From: Erwinia sp. 198
Lineage (GTDB): Bacteria > Pseudomonadota > Gammaproteobacteria > Enterobacterales > Enterobacteriaceae
NCBI RefSeq assembly: GCF_003937915.1
Contig: NZ_RHUM01000018.1
Location: 1-64,000, forward strand
Length of the DNA stretch: 64,000 bases
Reading direction: 5' to 3'
Shown here: positions 8,242 through 17,370 of the stretch, in pieces
Position numbering within the stretch: position 1 is the first letter of the stretch
How the letters are laid out: each line of letters begins with the position of its first letter
Translations under genes and position numbers: made by a program
The notes under the pieces: generated by a model
The model's input: the letters and a program-made list of their open reading frames with translations, nothing else
The model's database searches: none
Told to the model about the DNA's origin: nothing

Positions 8242-9445
8242 GAGCTTCGCAGGTGTTGTCCTATACGCATTGAAACCAGGAACGCACCATAAAACCGATC
8301 CGGTTGTTATCGGCGGGAACATGTTGGGGGACTCAGCAGCTGAGTTGATTGCTGAGTTCAGCGCTTCTGTTTCACTTCGGACTGACGTGGCGAAACCGGT
8401 GTGGCACAACTCGCTTCGCCTGCCACAAGGTGAATCCCTAACAGCGAAGCAGTGGGTTGTGTTTGCTGACGACTACATGAATCGCATGGGGTTCAGTGAG
8501 ACGCACCTACGCTGCTATGTCATGCATGACGATGAGGCCGGCCAGCACATTCATATCATTGCCAGCAGAGTGGATCTGATTGGTGGGAGGCTTTACCTGG
8601 GCAGGAATGAAAACCTTGCCAGTACACGCATAATTCAGGAGCTGGAGCTAACACATGAACTGACCAGAACAAAAGGCCCCTCTCCTTCACACAGCTCTTC
8701 CCCTGCCAGAAGGCGCAAGAAGCTATCACGTGGCGAGCAACAGAAGGAGAAGCGTGAAGGTCAGCCAACGCCCAAGACATTCCTGCAGAACGCAATAGAC
8801 ACGATCCTTAGTACTCACAATGACATTCCGAGCTTCGTTGAAGCACTTGGCGAGCACGGCATAACGCCCGTTCCGAATATTGCCACTTCTGGCCGCATGA
8901 ATGGTTTCTCATTCGAATACTCCGGTATAGCTTTCAAAGCTTCCCAGCTAGGGAAGACGTACTCATGGGTCAACCTTCAGGAAAGGCTTCACTACGAACC
9001 TGAACGTGACAATCCCCTGCTGTTTGCTTTGAAAACTTTGGCTTCAAGTGGTAATGAGGCGAGTAAATCTGATATTCCTGTGATCGTAGAGGTGGCTTCA
9101 CAGCCCTCACCCGCACCTTTAGAGACACAAGTAATTGCAGAATCTCTAGTACATGAACAAAGAACGGAAGCAACCGAAGCGCAACCCCCCTTCAACATTA
9201 CGCATTTGCCAAGCGAGCAAACCAGCAGTACTGACTACTTCATGACAAGGGTATTGAAGTGGCTACTGAGCATTCCTTACCTGGCCGCTTTCACTGACCT
9301 GCTCAAAAAGGCAGGTAAGACGTTTCTCCACCAAAAATCCTCATTTTCGACAATTAATACAGTCCTCTCAGCTGAACCTGCGTTATCTGAGCCACCAGGC
9401 AGCAGCCAAACTTTGACTGAGCGCGCAACAGTGCCCTTTCGATAA
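8210..9445 (+). CDS. mobA: Relaxase (MOBP-like), MobA
   Basis: A 411-residue relaxase that would nick the element at oriT and pilot the strand during transfer. Motif I with the probable catalytic Tyr is in SFAGVVLYALKPG (about residues 13-25). Motif III, the metal-binding histidines, is GQHIHIIASRVD (about residues 111-122), preceded by a conserved RCYVMHDDEAG. After residue 200 the protein continues into a poorly conserved C-terminal region. The start could also be the ATG at 8219. No coupling protein or mating-pair genes are found, so transfer would need a helper plasmid or ICE. Confidence 0.85.
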   Translation: MKGMQKIKRGKSFAGVVLYALKPGTHHKTDPVVIGGNMLGDSAAELIAEFSASVSLRTDVAKPVWHNSLRLPQGESLTAKQWVVFADDYMNRMGFSETHLRCYVMHDDEAGQHIHIIASRVDLIGGRLYLGRNENLASTRIIQELELTHELTRTKGPSPSHSSSPARRRKKLSRGEQQKEKREGQPTPKTFLQNAIDTILSTHNDIPSFVEALGEHGITPVPNIATSGRMNGFSFEYSGIAFKASQLGKTYSWVNLQERLHYEPERDNPLLFALKTLASSGNEASKSDIPVIVEVASQPSPAPLETQVIAESLVHEQRTEATEAQPPFNITHLPSEQTSSTDYFMTRVLKWLLSIPYLAAFTDLLKKAGKTFLHQKSSFSTINTVLSAEPALSEPPGSSQTLTERATVPFR

Positions 9446-9667
9446 CCTCCTGCCTCAACGCAATTTTCCAGCCTAAGTTCTTATTTGCACAAACAATTGA
9501 TCGTTTTTACAGATCGATAAATGATATACGATAGTCATCACCTATCAAAAAAGAATCATCGATCGGTACAAGTGATTTGCTTAAGTTTTGAACTCGTTCA
9601 AAAATGACCAGTAAAAGCAGTTACCAATCAGCTAGTTATGAACCACCCAACGTCAAAGGTATATAAA

Positions 9668-10309
9668 ATGGGTACAGCGGCTTTGAATAGTCAGAAAGTA
9701 CGTAAACCTTCGTTCTTTCGTTCAATCCGATTCTGGATTGTTGTATTGGTGATTGTCTGGATACTGACTGATACAAATCCAAAAGACACAGCTGGGTTCC
9801 TGTTCATGTGGACATTACCTGCCTTCTTCTTACTCCTAACAGCATATGTGTCATACACACATAAAAGAGCAAACGCGTCGACTATCGACTTGCTGAACGT
9901 AAATAACAACGGTCTGTGGAGCCATGAGTTCCAGGGCAGCAAAATGACCATTGATACAAATCGGGAGCTGTTAACTCTGGAGAATGGCAGGCGTAAGAAA
10001 GCCTATAAGTTTAGTGACGTTAAAGGCTGGAGATACCACCTCGCTAATGGAGGTGAAATCGTAGCCCTCGATATGGTTGGCATGCTGGGGAGTAAAGGCC
10101 ATAACAACCTTACCCGCCTTAAAAACTTCGAGAACTCTGGATTCTTTATCCAGGTGAAAGACATTGAGTGCCCCGAATGGCAGATAAAATTTCACCCCCG
10201 TAAAGGCCGGTTCCACCATGAACGAGGGATCCGGGATACAGAAATGCAGTTGAAGCAGTGGTGTGAAATTTTTGATCAGACACTCAACAAATCCACAGCA
10301 ACACAATGA
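9668..10309 (+). CDS. Two-TM membrane protein of unknown function
   Basis: A protein of 213 residues with two hydrophobic segments near the N-terminus and a soluble C-terminal domain of about 140 residues. The soluble part (ENGRRKKAYKFSDVKGW) looks like a beta-rich PH-like domain. It may belong to DUF4755, seen in small enterobacterial membrane proteins, but I am not certain. The ATG at 9668 has AAAGG 8 bases upstream; an ATG at 9638 lacks a site. It lies between the relaxase and a lipoprotein gene, all on one strand. Confidence 0.6.
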   Translation: MGTAALNSQKVRKPSFFRSIRFWIVVLVIVWILTDTNPKDTAGFLFMWTLPAFFLLLTAYVSYTHKRANASTIDLLNVNNNGLWSHEFQGSKMTIDTNRELLTLENGRRKKAYKFSDVKGWRYHLANGGEIVALDMVGMLGSKGHNNLTRLKNFENSGFFIQVKDIECPEWQIKFHPRKGRFHHERGIRDTEMQLKQWCEIFDQTLNKSTATQ

Positions 10310-10337
10310 TCACCATTATCAAATAAGGGATTAATAA

Positions 10338-10670
10338 ATGAATAAATTTTTATCAGTTGCAGTCCTGTCTTTGTCAGTTTTGCTCACTGGTTGCGACAGC
10401 GAGCCCTCCTCTTCCGAGATCCAGAAAGCCATGCAGGACAACATTGACCACACAAACCAGCAAGCCAAACAGCGATTCGGTGAGAACAACAAAGATATGC
10501 TCACTACTCTGAACAAAGCTGAGAAGGTTTCCTGCAAGAAGTCTGAGAAGAAAGGTACATACCTTTGCAAAGTGGATACAGACATTACTCTGCCATACTT
10601 AGGAGAAAAACAAACTGTTGCAGACTTCAACTTTACAAAGATTGACGGTAGTTGGCAGGTAACTCCATAA
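10338..10670 (+). CDS. Small lipoprotein
   Basis: A 110-residue protein with a lipoprotein signal: MNKFLSVAVLSLSVLLTGC places the acylated Cys at residue 19. The mature part is hydrophilic with two further Cys residues (SCKKS and YLCKV) that could form a disulfide. It follows the two-TM protein by 28 bp and is probably co-transcribed. A small envelope lipoprotein near mobilization genes could serve in entry exclusion, but nothing in the sequence shows this. Confidence 0.7.
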   Translation: MNKFLSVAVLSLSVLLTGCDSEPSSSEIQKAMQDNIDHTNQQAKQRFGENNKDMLTTLNKAEKVSCKKSEKKGTYLCKVDTDITLPYLGEKQTVADFNFTKIDGSWQVTP

Positions 10671-10828
10671 AATGATTTAATAAAACTGAAGTTTATATAA
10701 TATATATCCAGAGGATTAAATAATTAAACTTCACCCCAAAACTTATTCTAGGTAATTGGATCGCTATAAAAAATATAATTAAGAGATAATAAAAGCACAA
10801 AATATAAAAATTGTGCCTTTATTAAATT

Positions 10829-11740
10829 TCAGTTAAAATTCAGCAAATAGGTATATATAGCACCTATCCCTGAACTTCTACCTTGGGACTTTTCAGGGAA
10901 GTCATAAATAGCTCCAACCTGCTTATCAATCTTATTATAACCTGTATTATTAACTAAAAAAATACATATCCCTATGACTGTGGGCTTGGTACCAAGAGGA
11001 GTAATAACGATTTTATTATGAATATATGAAAGTTCTACTAAAAGTTCATTAACAGAGTATGGATTGGATCCTGGATACACTTTAAGTTCTGCCTCAATGC
11101 CTTTAAGATAGCGCATGTGTTTTTTTAATGACGTATTTTCCCATCCGGCCTTATAAGCAGGAACTGATACATGTGCTATTAGTTTCCCAAAACTAGCACC
11201 ATCATCATTCTCTAAAATATGCCCCAACCTGGAATTTTCAAAACCCAAAAAAGGTATTAACACTGCTTTGTTTCCAGAGACACTTTGATTATCAACACCA
11301 AAAGCTGGCAGAGCAACAAAAGGATGTCTATGATCACTTAATTTAAATTCAGCATCAGTTTCTGTTGTGCTTTCTTTCGTATATTCAGCAGGTTCTACGT
11401 AAACTATTTTACAAACAACTTCCCTACCAGTACGAGCAATTGCATCCAGTATATAAAGAATCTCTGGAAAGCTAAGTGATGTAGAATCGATTAAAAGATA
11501 TTCAATATTATTGTCTATGAAAAAATTATGAAATTTAAATATGTTATATATTGTTTCATTAACGTTGAGCGTATAGCTTTCTTTATTATATTTAATAACA
11601 TAGCGAGGCATAACTGTTATTTCATTTATAATTTTCTTAGTTCTTTCATCAAGAGCATCACCACATAAGAAAGCGTTATACTCACCGACATTGAGTGATT
11701 TAATATCAGTTTCAACTTTAATTCTTTCAATGTTTATCAT
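10829..11740 (-). CDS. Unrecognised protein, fourth gene of the methyltransferase operon
   Basis: A 303-residue protein I cannot assign. The central part reads like a Rossmann-type fold: IEYLLIDSTSLSFPEILYIL, then REVVCKIVYVEPAEY, then KAVLIPFLGFENSRLGHILE, each a hydrophobic strand followed by a polar turn. The pattern of a VEP-x-x-Y segment followed by a LGFE segment suggests a nucleotide- or sugar-phosphate-binding pocket, which is inference only. Its ATG overlaps the stop of the ATPase gene by 4 bp, so the products are probably made together. It is the last gene of the operon. Confidence 0.7.
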   Translation of the reverse strand: MINIERIKVETDIKSLNVGEYNAFLCGDALDERTKKIINEITVMPRYVIKYNKESYTLNVNETIYNIFKFHNFFIDNNIEYLLIDSTSLSFPEILYILDAIARTGREVVCKIVYVEPAEYTKESTTETDAEFKLSDHRHPFVALPAFGVDNQSVSGNKAVLIPFLGFENSRLGHILENDDGASFGKLIAHVSVPAYKAGWENTSLKKHMRYLKGIEAELKVYPGSNPYSVNELLVELSYIHNKIVITPLGTKPTVIGICIFLVNNTGYNKIDKQVGAIYDFPEKSQGRSSGIGAIYTYLLNFN

Positions 11741-13758
11741 ATGAGCCCCAACTGCTTACCAATAATGTTTTTTTCATCTTGTAAACTTTCTTGTTCTTCT
11801 CCTAAATCCCATTTTTCACCCAAAGATTTAAGGAGAGAGTTAAAACTTTTATCATCACCAGAAAAGATTACATTTGTCTGATCTTTGTTCAGTTTGAGTT
11901 TTTTCTTTTTACGATAGCTGATACCAAAATATGGTGATAATACTGGATGCAATAAGTAGTCTTTTGTTTCAAAACTTTCGTTACTTTTAGTTTTAGTGCT
12001 TTTTTCTTCAATTAATACAGACCAAATTATAGCTTCATTTAATAAAGTTATAGTCTTCTCATCTAATTCCATTTCATTAGACAAATCGAGGGTGAAGTGA
12101 TTAATCTCAACCTCACTTTGTGTTCTCCTAGATTGACTATAACTAAAGATTTTACCTAATCTATTTGCGACTTTCTTCAAATGTAATCCATGGGGTCCCA
12201 AATCTGAAATTTTCTCAAACTCTAATCGGCTAGTTTTAATTGTCGCTTGAGACTGAATATTTATAGGAATTTTTATTAACTCATCAATACTTGAAATATC
12301 CTTATTCAATTCATTACTTTCAGACTGTAACATCGTCTGATGGCATAACTCCAGAAAATGTCTTATATTACCTTTAGACAGATAAGTATATTGGTTATAA
12401 CCTGCATATAATGGACAAGCTCTTTGAGGTGTTTTTTTGTAAATGAGTAAAATCACGCCAACTAAATTATTAGGTATCCAAGATTTAAATTTACTGTTTA
12501 ATCCAGACTTATACAATTCCAGCTCATTCAAAATTTCACTGGGTGAATTCCGGCTTCTATTAAGTAAAACTGATGATACTAAGGTTGCTTCAGGAAAACC
12601 CGGATCAATAAAACTCTCCGGCTTAATTTTTTTCAAAGAAGAATGCATGCTTAAACCTTCTTCGATTAAATTAAACAGTTTCCGATATAAAACATCGTCA
12701 GTTATAATTTGATACGATATCTCTTTATAAGAGAAATTTGGTAAGATAGTATTTGCAAGGTCTTTTATATTTTTAATGTAGGAATCTTGTTTTCTAAACC
12801 TATCAAATCCCTTCTCTTTCATTAGTTCTTCATAATGACTATCTTTAAAATAGCTATACAGTCTAAGTAACAGTACTTCCCCTGCAAAAACATCAAAGTT
12901 CTTATTATAATGACCTTCTAAATCTATTAATTTAAAATCATTTCTTTCAACAATTTTTTCATCACTTAAAGTATCTCTAGATATCACAGCACTCTTTTTA
13001 TGAGCAATACTAAATAATACAGGTGAACGACCGTGTTTAATGAGAGTATTGATTATTTTTTGTTGTGGAACAATTAAATTTTCAAACTCATCAATAAAAA
13101 TATGGAAAGACAATTTTGAGAGTATTTTATCAATACCTATAATCTCATCAGTAATAAGGCTAATAGTGCTTTTGAAATCTAACACTATAGGTGGAGTTTC
13201 GGTTATAGGAGCATTGATCCAGTTACATAAAGTGAACAGTGCCGAACGTATAAGATTCCCTGCCTCAGAGAAATTAATTTCTTTTTTATCGAAAGTGATT
13301 GCAGAAATAATCTGTTGAGAACATTTAAAATTAAGTATTTTTTCTTTGCAAGAGTCTTTAATAGAATGAGAATTTGCTAAATTAATTATAAGTTTCGTGA
13401 ATTCTAATAAGAGGGACAAAGACATGTAACTATTAAAAGCAACACTCCAATATTTACCAAGCCAGCTTTCCGAAATATGCTGAGTAAAAGATGTATCAGG
13501 ACGCCAATAGAGCCCTAAATTTTTAATTTCCTGAATTGGGATTCGCTTTCCTTGGGGACTTAACAAGGTGCTATGGCAATAATATTTTAAGTACATAGTT
13601 TTACCTGAACCGCGCCCTCCAATTATGACGCAGGCTTTGGAAGCATTACTTATATCTATTTCATCATTATTTAATGGAATAACATACTTATTATATACGT
13701 CATCAGGAAACTCTTCAGTTCTATTTTTTGAAAATACGTCACTTAATTTTTGAGTCAT
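11737..13758 (-). CDS. P-loop ATPase (AAA/ORC-like)
   Basis: A 673-residue ATPase. The Walker A motif GGRGSGKT lies at about residues 47-54 and the Walker B motif HIFIDEFENL at about 235-244, followed by a sensor-like strand VLFSIAH. The layout, an N-terminal AAA module and a long alpha-helical C-terminal region, is like ORC/Cdc6- or STAND-type ATPases that act as sensors or DNA loaders in defence systems. It lies between a PRTase-like gene (3-bp gap) and the unrecognised fourth gene (4-bp overlap). The ligand it senses and any nuclease partner cannot be seen. Confidence 0.75.
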   Translation of the reverse strand: MTQKLSDVFSKNRTEEFPDDVYNKYVIPLNNDEIDISNASKACVIIGGRGSGKTMYLKYYCHSTLLSPQGKRIPIQEIKNLGLYWRPDTSFTQHISESWLGKYWSVAFNSYMSLSLLLEFTKLIINLANSHSIKDSCKEKILNFKCSQQIISAITFDKKEINFSEAGNLIRSALFTLCNWINAPITETPPIVLDFKSTISLITDEIIGIDKILSKLSFHIFIDEFENLIVPQQKIINTLIKHGRSPVLFSIAHKKSAVISRDTLSDEKIVERNDFKLIDLEGHYNKNFDVFAGEVLLLRLYSYFKDSHYEELMKEKGFDRFRKQDSYIKNIKDLANTILPNFSYKEISYQIITDDVLYRKLFNLIEEGLSMHSSLKKIKPESFIDPGFPEATLVSSVLLNRSRNSPSEILNELELYKSGLNSKFKSWIPNNLVGVILLIYKKTPQRACPLYAGYNQYTYLSKGNIRHFLELCHQTMLQSESNELNKDISSIDELIKIPINIQSQATIKTSRLEFEKISDLGPHGLHLKKVANRLGKIFSYSQSRRTQSEVEINHFTLDLSNEMELDEKTITLLNEAIIWSVLIEEKSTKTKSNESFETKDYLLHPVLSPYFGISYRKKKKLKLNKDQTNVIFSGDDKSFNSLLKSLGEKWDLGEEQESLQDEKNIIGKQLGLI

Positions 13759-13761
13759 AAT

Positions 13762-14664
13762 CTATCTCTTAAAGAGTTGATTCCACTGGTCATTGTGATG
13801 TACTAATATTGACAGATTGTTATTAGGGGTGGAGTTATTAAATACATAAGTTAGTTCTAAATTACCCTTCCCTAAATTGCCGTCTATATTAATTTTATTT
13901 TTACGACACAAATTTAGATAAAATGCTTTAAAGTCTTCATGACTCAAAGAATCGATGACATTTAAGGCTATATTGTTCTTTGAAAAAAACATATGACTTG
14001 CATCAATCACCTCAACTGGACGGATAAATAAATTCTCATATTCACTCTCTAAATCTTTATAACTATTTGCCACGGCTACAAATGGTATATAAAAAACCTT
14101 AATTTTTTTTGTAGATAACAATGACTTTTCATAAAATGTCTTGAACTGCGTTCCTGTACCTATGATATCATCAAAGAAAATTAAAGCCTTAATTTTCCCT
14201 TTTTCGATTAAACTATTAGCTGCATCCAACGAAACAGTAAGAGTGCTTTCAAAAAACTGCTTTTGGATGGCAGACAAAATAACCTCACCACTTTTAACAG
14301 CTCTTCCGTCTACATTATTAATTGCAGCAAATCTAAAAGGTAGCTCCCTGCAACTTCTTCCATTTAGATCATTAATCCATTCTTTAATATTTTTTATAGT
14401 ATAAACATCATTCTCTTCCAAAATTTGAGGAAGCAAAATGTGAAATATATTTTCGCTCAAAGCGAGCTTTGCTTTCTCACTCCTAAATATTATAGAGTTC
14501 AAAATGGCCGCAGCGAGATATTTTTCTTCTCTGGATTTAAAGTTTGAAAGCCATCCATGTAGTTTCCTAACCGTTAGATTATCCCAATAATTAAACTTTA
14601 TTAATAGCTCCGCATTTTCAATAAAGCTATCAATTATAGAATCAAATCGCTCATCAATATTCAT
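13762..14664 (-). CDS. Phosphoribosyltransferase-like protein
   Basis: A 300-residue protein. ALIFFDDIIGTGTQFKTFYE (about residues 159-178) matches the PRPP-binding signature of type I phosphoribosyltransferases: hydrophobic strand, two acidic residues, then a T-G-T loop. An upstream strand-turn region and a downstream VFYIPFVAVANSY strand fit the fold. The first 130 residues are an unrecognised helical domain. Usual partners are pyrimidine or purine salvage genes, but here it sits between a DNA methyltransferase (4-bp overlap) and an ATPase. It may modify a nucleotide, act as an effector, or only bind a ligand. Confidence 0.7.
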   Translation of the reverse strand: MNIDERFDSIIDSFIENAELLIKFNYWDNLTVRKLHGWLSNFKSREEKYLAAAILNSIIFRSEKAKLALSENIFHILLPQILEENDVYTIKNIKEWINDLNGRSCRELPFRFAAINNVDGRAVKSGEVILSAIQKQFFESTLTVSLDAANSLIEKGKIKALIFFDDIIGTGTQFKTFYEKSLLSTKKIKVFYIPFVAVANSYKDLESEYENLFIRPVEVIDASHMFFSKNNIALNVIDSLSHEDFKAFYLNLCRKNKINIDGNLGKGNLELTYVFNNSTPNNNLSILVHHNDQWNQLFKR

Positions 14665-15854
14665 GCTTTTTCCATAAAGACAGGAAATTCTTTCATTATA
14701 TCAATAGTAATATGCTGCGCTCCAACACCCTTAGCCGCAGTTATCAACCACTTTTGCCCAAAATCTGATTCTAGCGAACTAAGAATCATGTCAAAAATAT
14801 TTTCACAGGAGGTTCTAATAATAATTATGCATTCAGACACTCTAAAATAACCGTCTTTAATAACGCCATACTTACCAATTACTCTAGTGCCAACTCGGGG
14901 TATGACAATGTCATTTTTTCGAGCTACCTTCATATTAACATTTTGAGTTATCAGTGTGTTCTCTTTAAAAAACTGAGGCTTACACCCAAAAGAATTGGTG
15001 TGTATACTAAGCAAGCTGGGATAGCGATTAAATACGCTTTTACTTCCTCTAATAATTTCAACATCGAGTTCACCCAAAGGGATTGTATTAATAGGAACAG
15101 GAAGAGAGTGATATTTAAAATCTCCTCTACCTACGAAATTATTTCTGCTTATATAAATTTCCACACCTTGATCATTAAGTGATTTGAGTAATATCCTGTC
15201 ACCCGGACATTCCTTTTTAATAATAATAATATGGGTGCGAGCCTCTGTGCCAACAAAACTTTTACTTGGAACTTCTACTACTGATAAAATATTGTAGTTA
15301 TCTGTAATATTTTTTCTTAACTCTGAAAAAGAAACATTAGTAAAAAAACCATCAGGAAGTATAAATGCAGCAATCCCACCTTTACGAAGTAAATCTAACG
15401 ATACAAGTAAAAATAACACTTCTGCTCTTATCTTATCCTTTTGTGAATACAAACCATACCTTTTAAAAACACAATCCGAATAAGTAGTTTTATCTATACT
15501 TTTAAAAGGTGGGTTACCCACTACGATGTCATATTTTATAAAATTCTTTGCCGCTAAATTAATTGACTCTTCTAAAGTGGCATCTCGATTATAAGAGATG
15601 CAATTGTTTATGTTGCTTAATTTTTTTACGTTATTTGGATCAATATCAAAAGCAACCAGCTTTGCTGTTTTGTACACTTTGGAAGCAGCCAGCAGTAAAG
15701 CGCCTTCTCCAGCACTTAAATCTAAGATACTACGAACGTTACCATCGAATGGTATTAGCTTAATGATGTCATCGCCAAGCTCATTAGCAGTATAATACTG
15801 AGAATGCTTTTTCTTGATTTCCCGACTATCAAAAAAAAACAAGTCCATAGTCAT
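14661..15854 (-). CDS. Adenine-type DNA methyltransferase
   Basis: A 397-residue SAM-dependent methyltransferase. Motif I is ILDLSAGEGALLLAA (SAM binding), with the acidic strand VAFDIDPNN after it. The catalytic motif IV is VVGNPPF, the signature of N6-adenine (or N4-cytosine) DNA methylation. A C-terminal region of about 170 residues resembles a target-recognition domain. The ATG at 15854 is favoured because GGGAG lies 9 bases upstream; an earlier in-frame ATG at 15881 is possible. It is the first gene of a tight four-gene operon. No restriction nuclease domain is seen in the operon. Confidence 0.82.
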   Translation of the reverse strand: MTMDLFFFDSREIKKKHSQYYTANELGDDIIKLIPFDGNVRSILDLSAGEGALLLAASKVYKTAKLVAFDIDPNNVKKLSNINNCISYNRDATLEESINLAAKNFIKYDIVVGNPPFKSIDKTTYSDCVFKRYGLYSQKDKIRAEVLFLLVSLDLLRKGGIAAFILPDGFFTNVSFSELRKNITDNYNILSVVEVPSKSFVGTEARTHIIIIKKECPGDRILLKSLNDQGVEIYISRNNFVGRGDFKYHSLPVPINTIPLGELDVEIIRGSKSVFNRYPSLLSIHTNSFGCKPQFFKENTLITQNVNMKVARKNDIVIPRVGTRVIGKYGVIKDGYFRVSECIIIIRTSCENIFDMILSSLESDFGQKWLITAAKGVGAQHITIDIMKEFPVFMEKA

Positions 15855-16183
15855 CTGGTTTAACTCCCAAGAGGCATACAAGTTTTAGAATGACTTTTCT
15901 TTACTAAACATACTAATTTATTTTATACTAAAAATAAAACCTTAACAAGAGAATGTTACATTCCTGCTAAAACTCTACCTGCTTTGCTTAGTAGACAATT
16001 ATATCGCTAATGGTATAACCACTGCATTCTGTATCATCTTTAAGTCCTAAAATTACTGTTTATGGGTGTTAGATCTTCATGTTTTAATAGCCCTGGCATG
16101 AGTTGATAAGACAAGTTAGCTTGTACCAAGGAACTAAATTTAGTTATAATAATCATTAATTAAACAAAAGACACTGCCTACTT
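15855..16183. other. Divergent intergenic region
   Basis: About 330 bp of AT-rich DNA between the methyltransferase operon and the small membrane protein, which point away from each other, so promoters for both should be here. The stretch 16108-16148 contains short repeats of TTAGCTTG and TTTAGTTA type. No gene or RNA is recognised. Confidence 0.45.
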
Positions 16184-16510
16184 ATGAACAAATTGGATAT
16201 AGAAAAACTACTGTTAGAAGAAGGATTTACCCCAAAAGAAGTCTCTGTGATACGTCAGCATGCTGAGAAAGACGGTTATCCTTATCCTTGGCTTCTTTCA
16301 CAGTTAAAGAAAAGATTCATAGTTGCAATGATATTAATAGCAATCTTTCTCGCAGGGCTCATTTATACCATTTGCAGTGGCACACAAGAAAACCTTGTTT
16401 CGTATTCGATCACACTTGTAGCAGGTTTCGTGATTTTATATATATTCGTACCTTTGAAACCTGCATTCAAAGCTTACAGATTTATGAAAAAGCATGGTCA
16501 CTCTTTGTAA
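16184..16510 (+). CDS. Two-TM protein, probable immunity protein
   Basis: A 108-residue protein with a soluble N-terminal part (about 45 residues) and two membrane segments (about residues 46-63 and 73-90), ending in a basic tail. Its 3' end overlaps the 3' end of the convergent DUF4225 gene by 13 bp. A small membrane protein paired with a membrane-active effector is the usual layout of a T6SS effector-immunity pair, so an immunity role is inferred. No family is recognised by sequence alone. Confidence 0.55.
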   Translation: MNKLDIEKLLLEEGFTPKEVSVIRQHAEKDGYPYPWLLSQLKKRFIVAMILIAIFLAGLIYTICSGTQENLVSYSITLVAGFVILYIFVPLKPAFKAYRFMKKHGHSL

Positions 16511-17289
16511 GTATCAGAGATTGACTTAATGGCTGAAGCGTCATTATAGACTTCAATGAATAGCTCTTTTCTGCTCATTTCCTTAATACCGCGAACGTAG
16601 TCGGTATTAAGGTAATAGTAGAGACGCCAGGCCTCAGGTTTTTGTACCAGACGCAAGATGCCATAGAGAGACAGTGCCAGGTCCATTGAACTGTATGCTA
16701 ACTGCCCAACCCTCTGATCGAATCCTAAAAACTCAGCTGTTGCTACATAACCCTGTTTAAGTAATCCCACACTATCAGTTTTGCCATAAACCAGGTTCTC
16801 AACAGACTCCTGAAAACCGTTGAATCCATGCAGAACCAACATTCCCCCAAAGGCTGTCCCTATGATTGTTCCTGACGCAAGGGAAGCTCCAATCACCGAA
16901 ACACCTGCTATGACCTGTAGACCACTAAGCACTACCCCAACACCATTGATCACATAGCCCCAAAAATCTCCATTCCTGACAAGTTGCACTGAGGCATGAA
17001 CCGCAGCCGTACCTGCCCTCAGCATTCTGTCCTGAATAGTGAGGTACTCATTTTCCTTTTTTAGGTTTTGAATGCACTCCTGGCATTGAGCATCAGTTGA
17101 ATCTGAACGGACAAGGTTGAGTTGAGCATTAACGAAAGCTTTAACGTCATCCTGGAAGCGCAATCGATTGAATCCATCTTTCAGGTACAGGTGAGAAAAG
17201 TGATTGGCATTACTAAGCAACTGATTCGCCTCGGCATGAGCCATAGTCAGAAAGTAATCCTTAAATCTGTTTGGTTTCCAGTAGTCCAT
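16498..17289 (-). CDS. DUF4225-type effector-like protein
   Basis: A 263-residue protein. Residues 1-110 are helical and polar. A central hydrophobic, glycine-rich stretch (about 120-180, with GVVLSGLQVIAGVSVIGAS and AFGGMLVLHGFNGFQESVENL) is typical of DUF4225 proteins, found next to hcp genes and in polymorphic toxins of enterobacteria. The protein likely inserts into or acts at a membrane, though the toxic mechanism is unknown. It is divergent from hcp with an 81-bp gap and convergent with the two-TM putative immunity gene. The family name is from recognition by eye. Confidence 0.65.
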   Translation of the reverse strand: MDYWKPNRFKDYFLTMAHAEANQLLSNANHFSHLYLKDGFNRLRFQDDVKAFVNAQLNLVRSDSTDAQCQECIQNLKKENEYLTIQDRMLRAGTAAVHASVQLVRNGDFWGYVINGVGVVLSGLQVIAGVSVIGASLASGTIIGTAFGGMLVLHGFNGFQESVENLVYGKTDSVGLLKQGYVATAEFLGFDQRVGQLAYSSMDLALSLYGILRLVQKPEAWRLYYYLNTDYVRGIKEMSRKELFIEVYNDASAIKSISDTYKE

Positions 17290-17370
17290 GGCTGTGCCTT
17301 TATGTCATTATACGTATCATTAAGTTATTTAATCAGATTACCCTTCTCAGGGAAAGTGAAAGGACCAACT

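Noticed and set aside
10829-15854. Classical restriction-modification, BREX or DISARM system
   Set aside because: There is a methyltransferase but no restriction nuclease, no PglZ, no PLD and no helicase motif in the operon.
15855-16183. Retron or other small RNA with reverse transcriptase
   Set aside because: No reverse transcriptase motif (YADD type) is found anywhere in the island.
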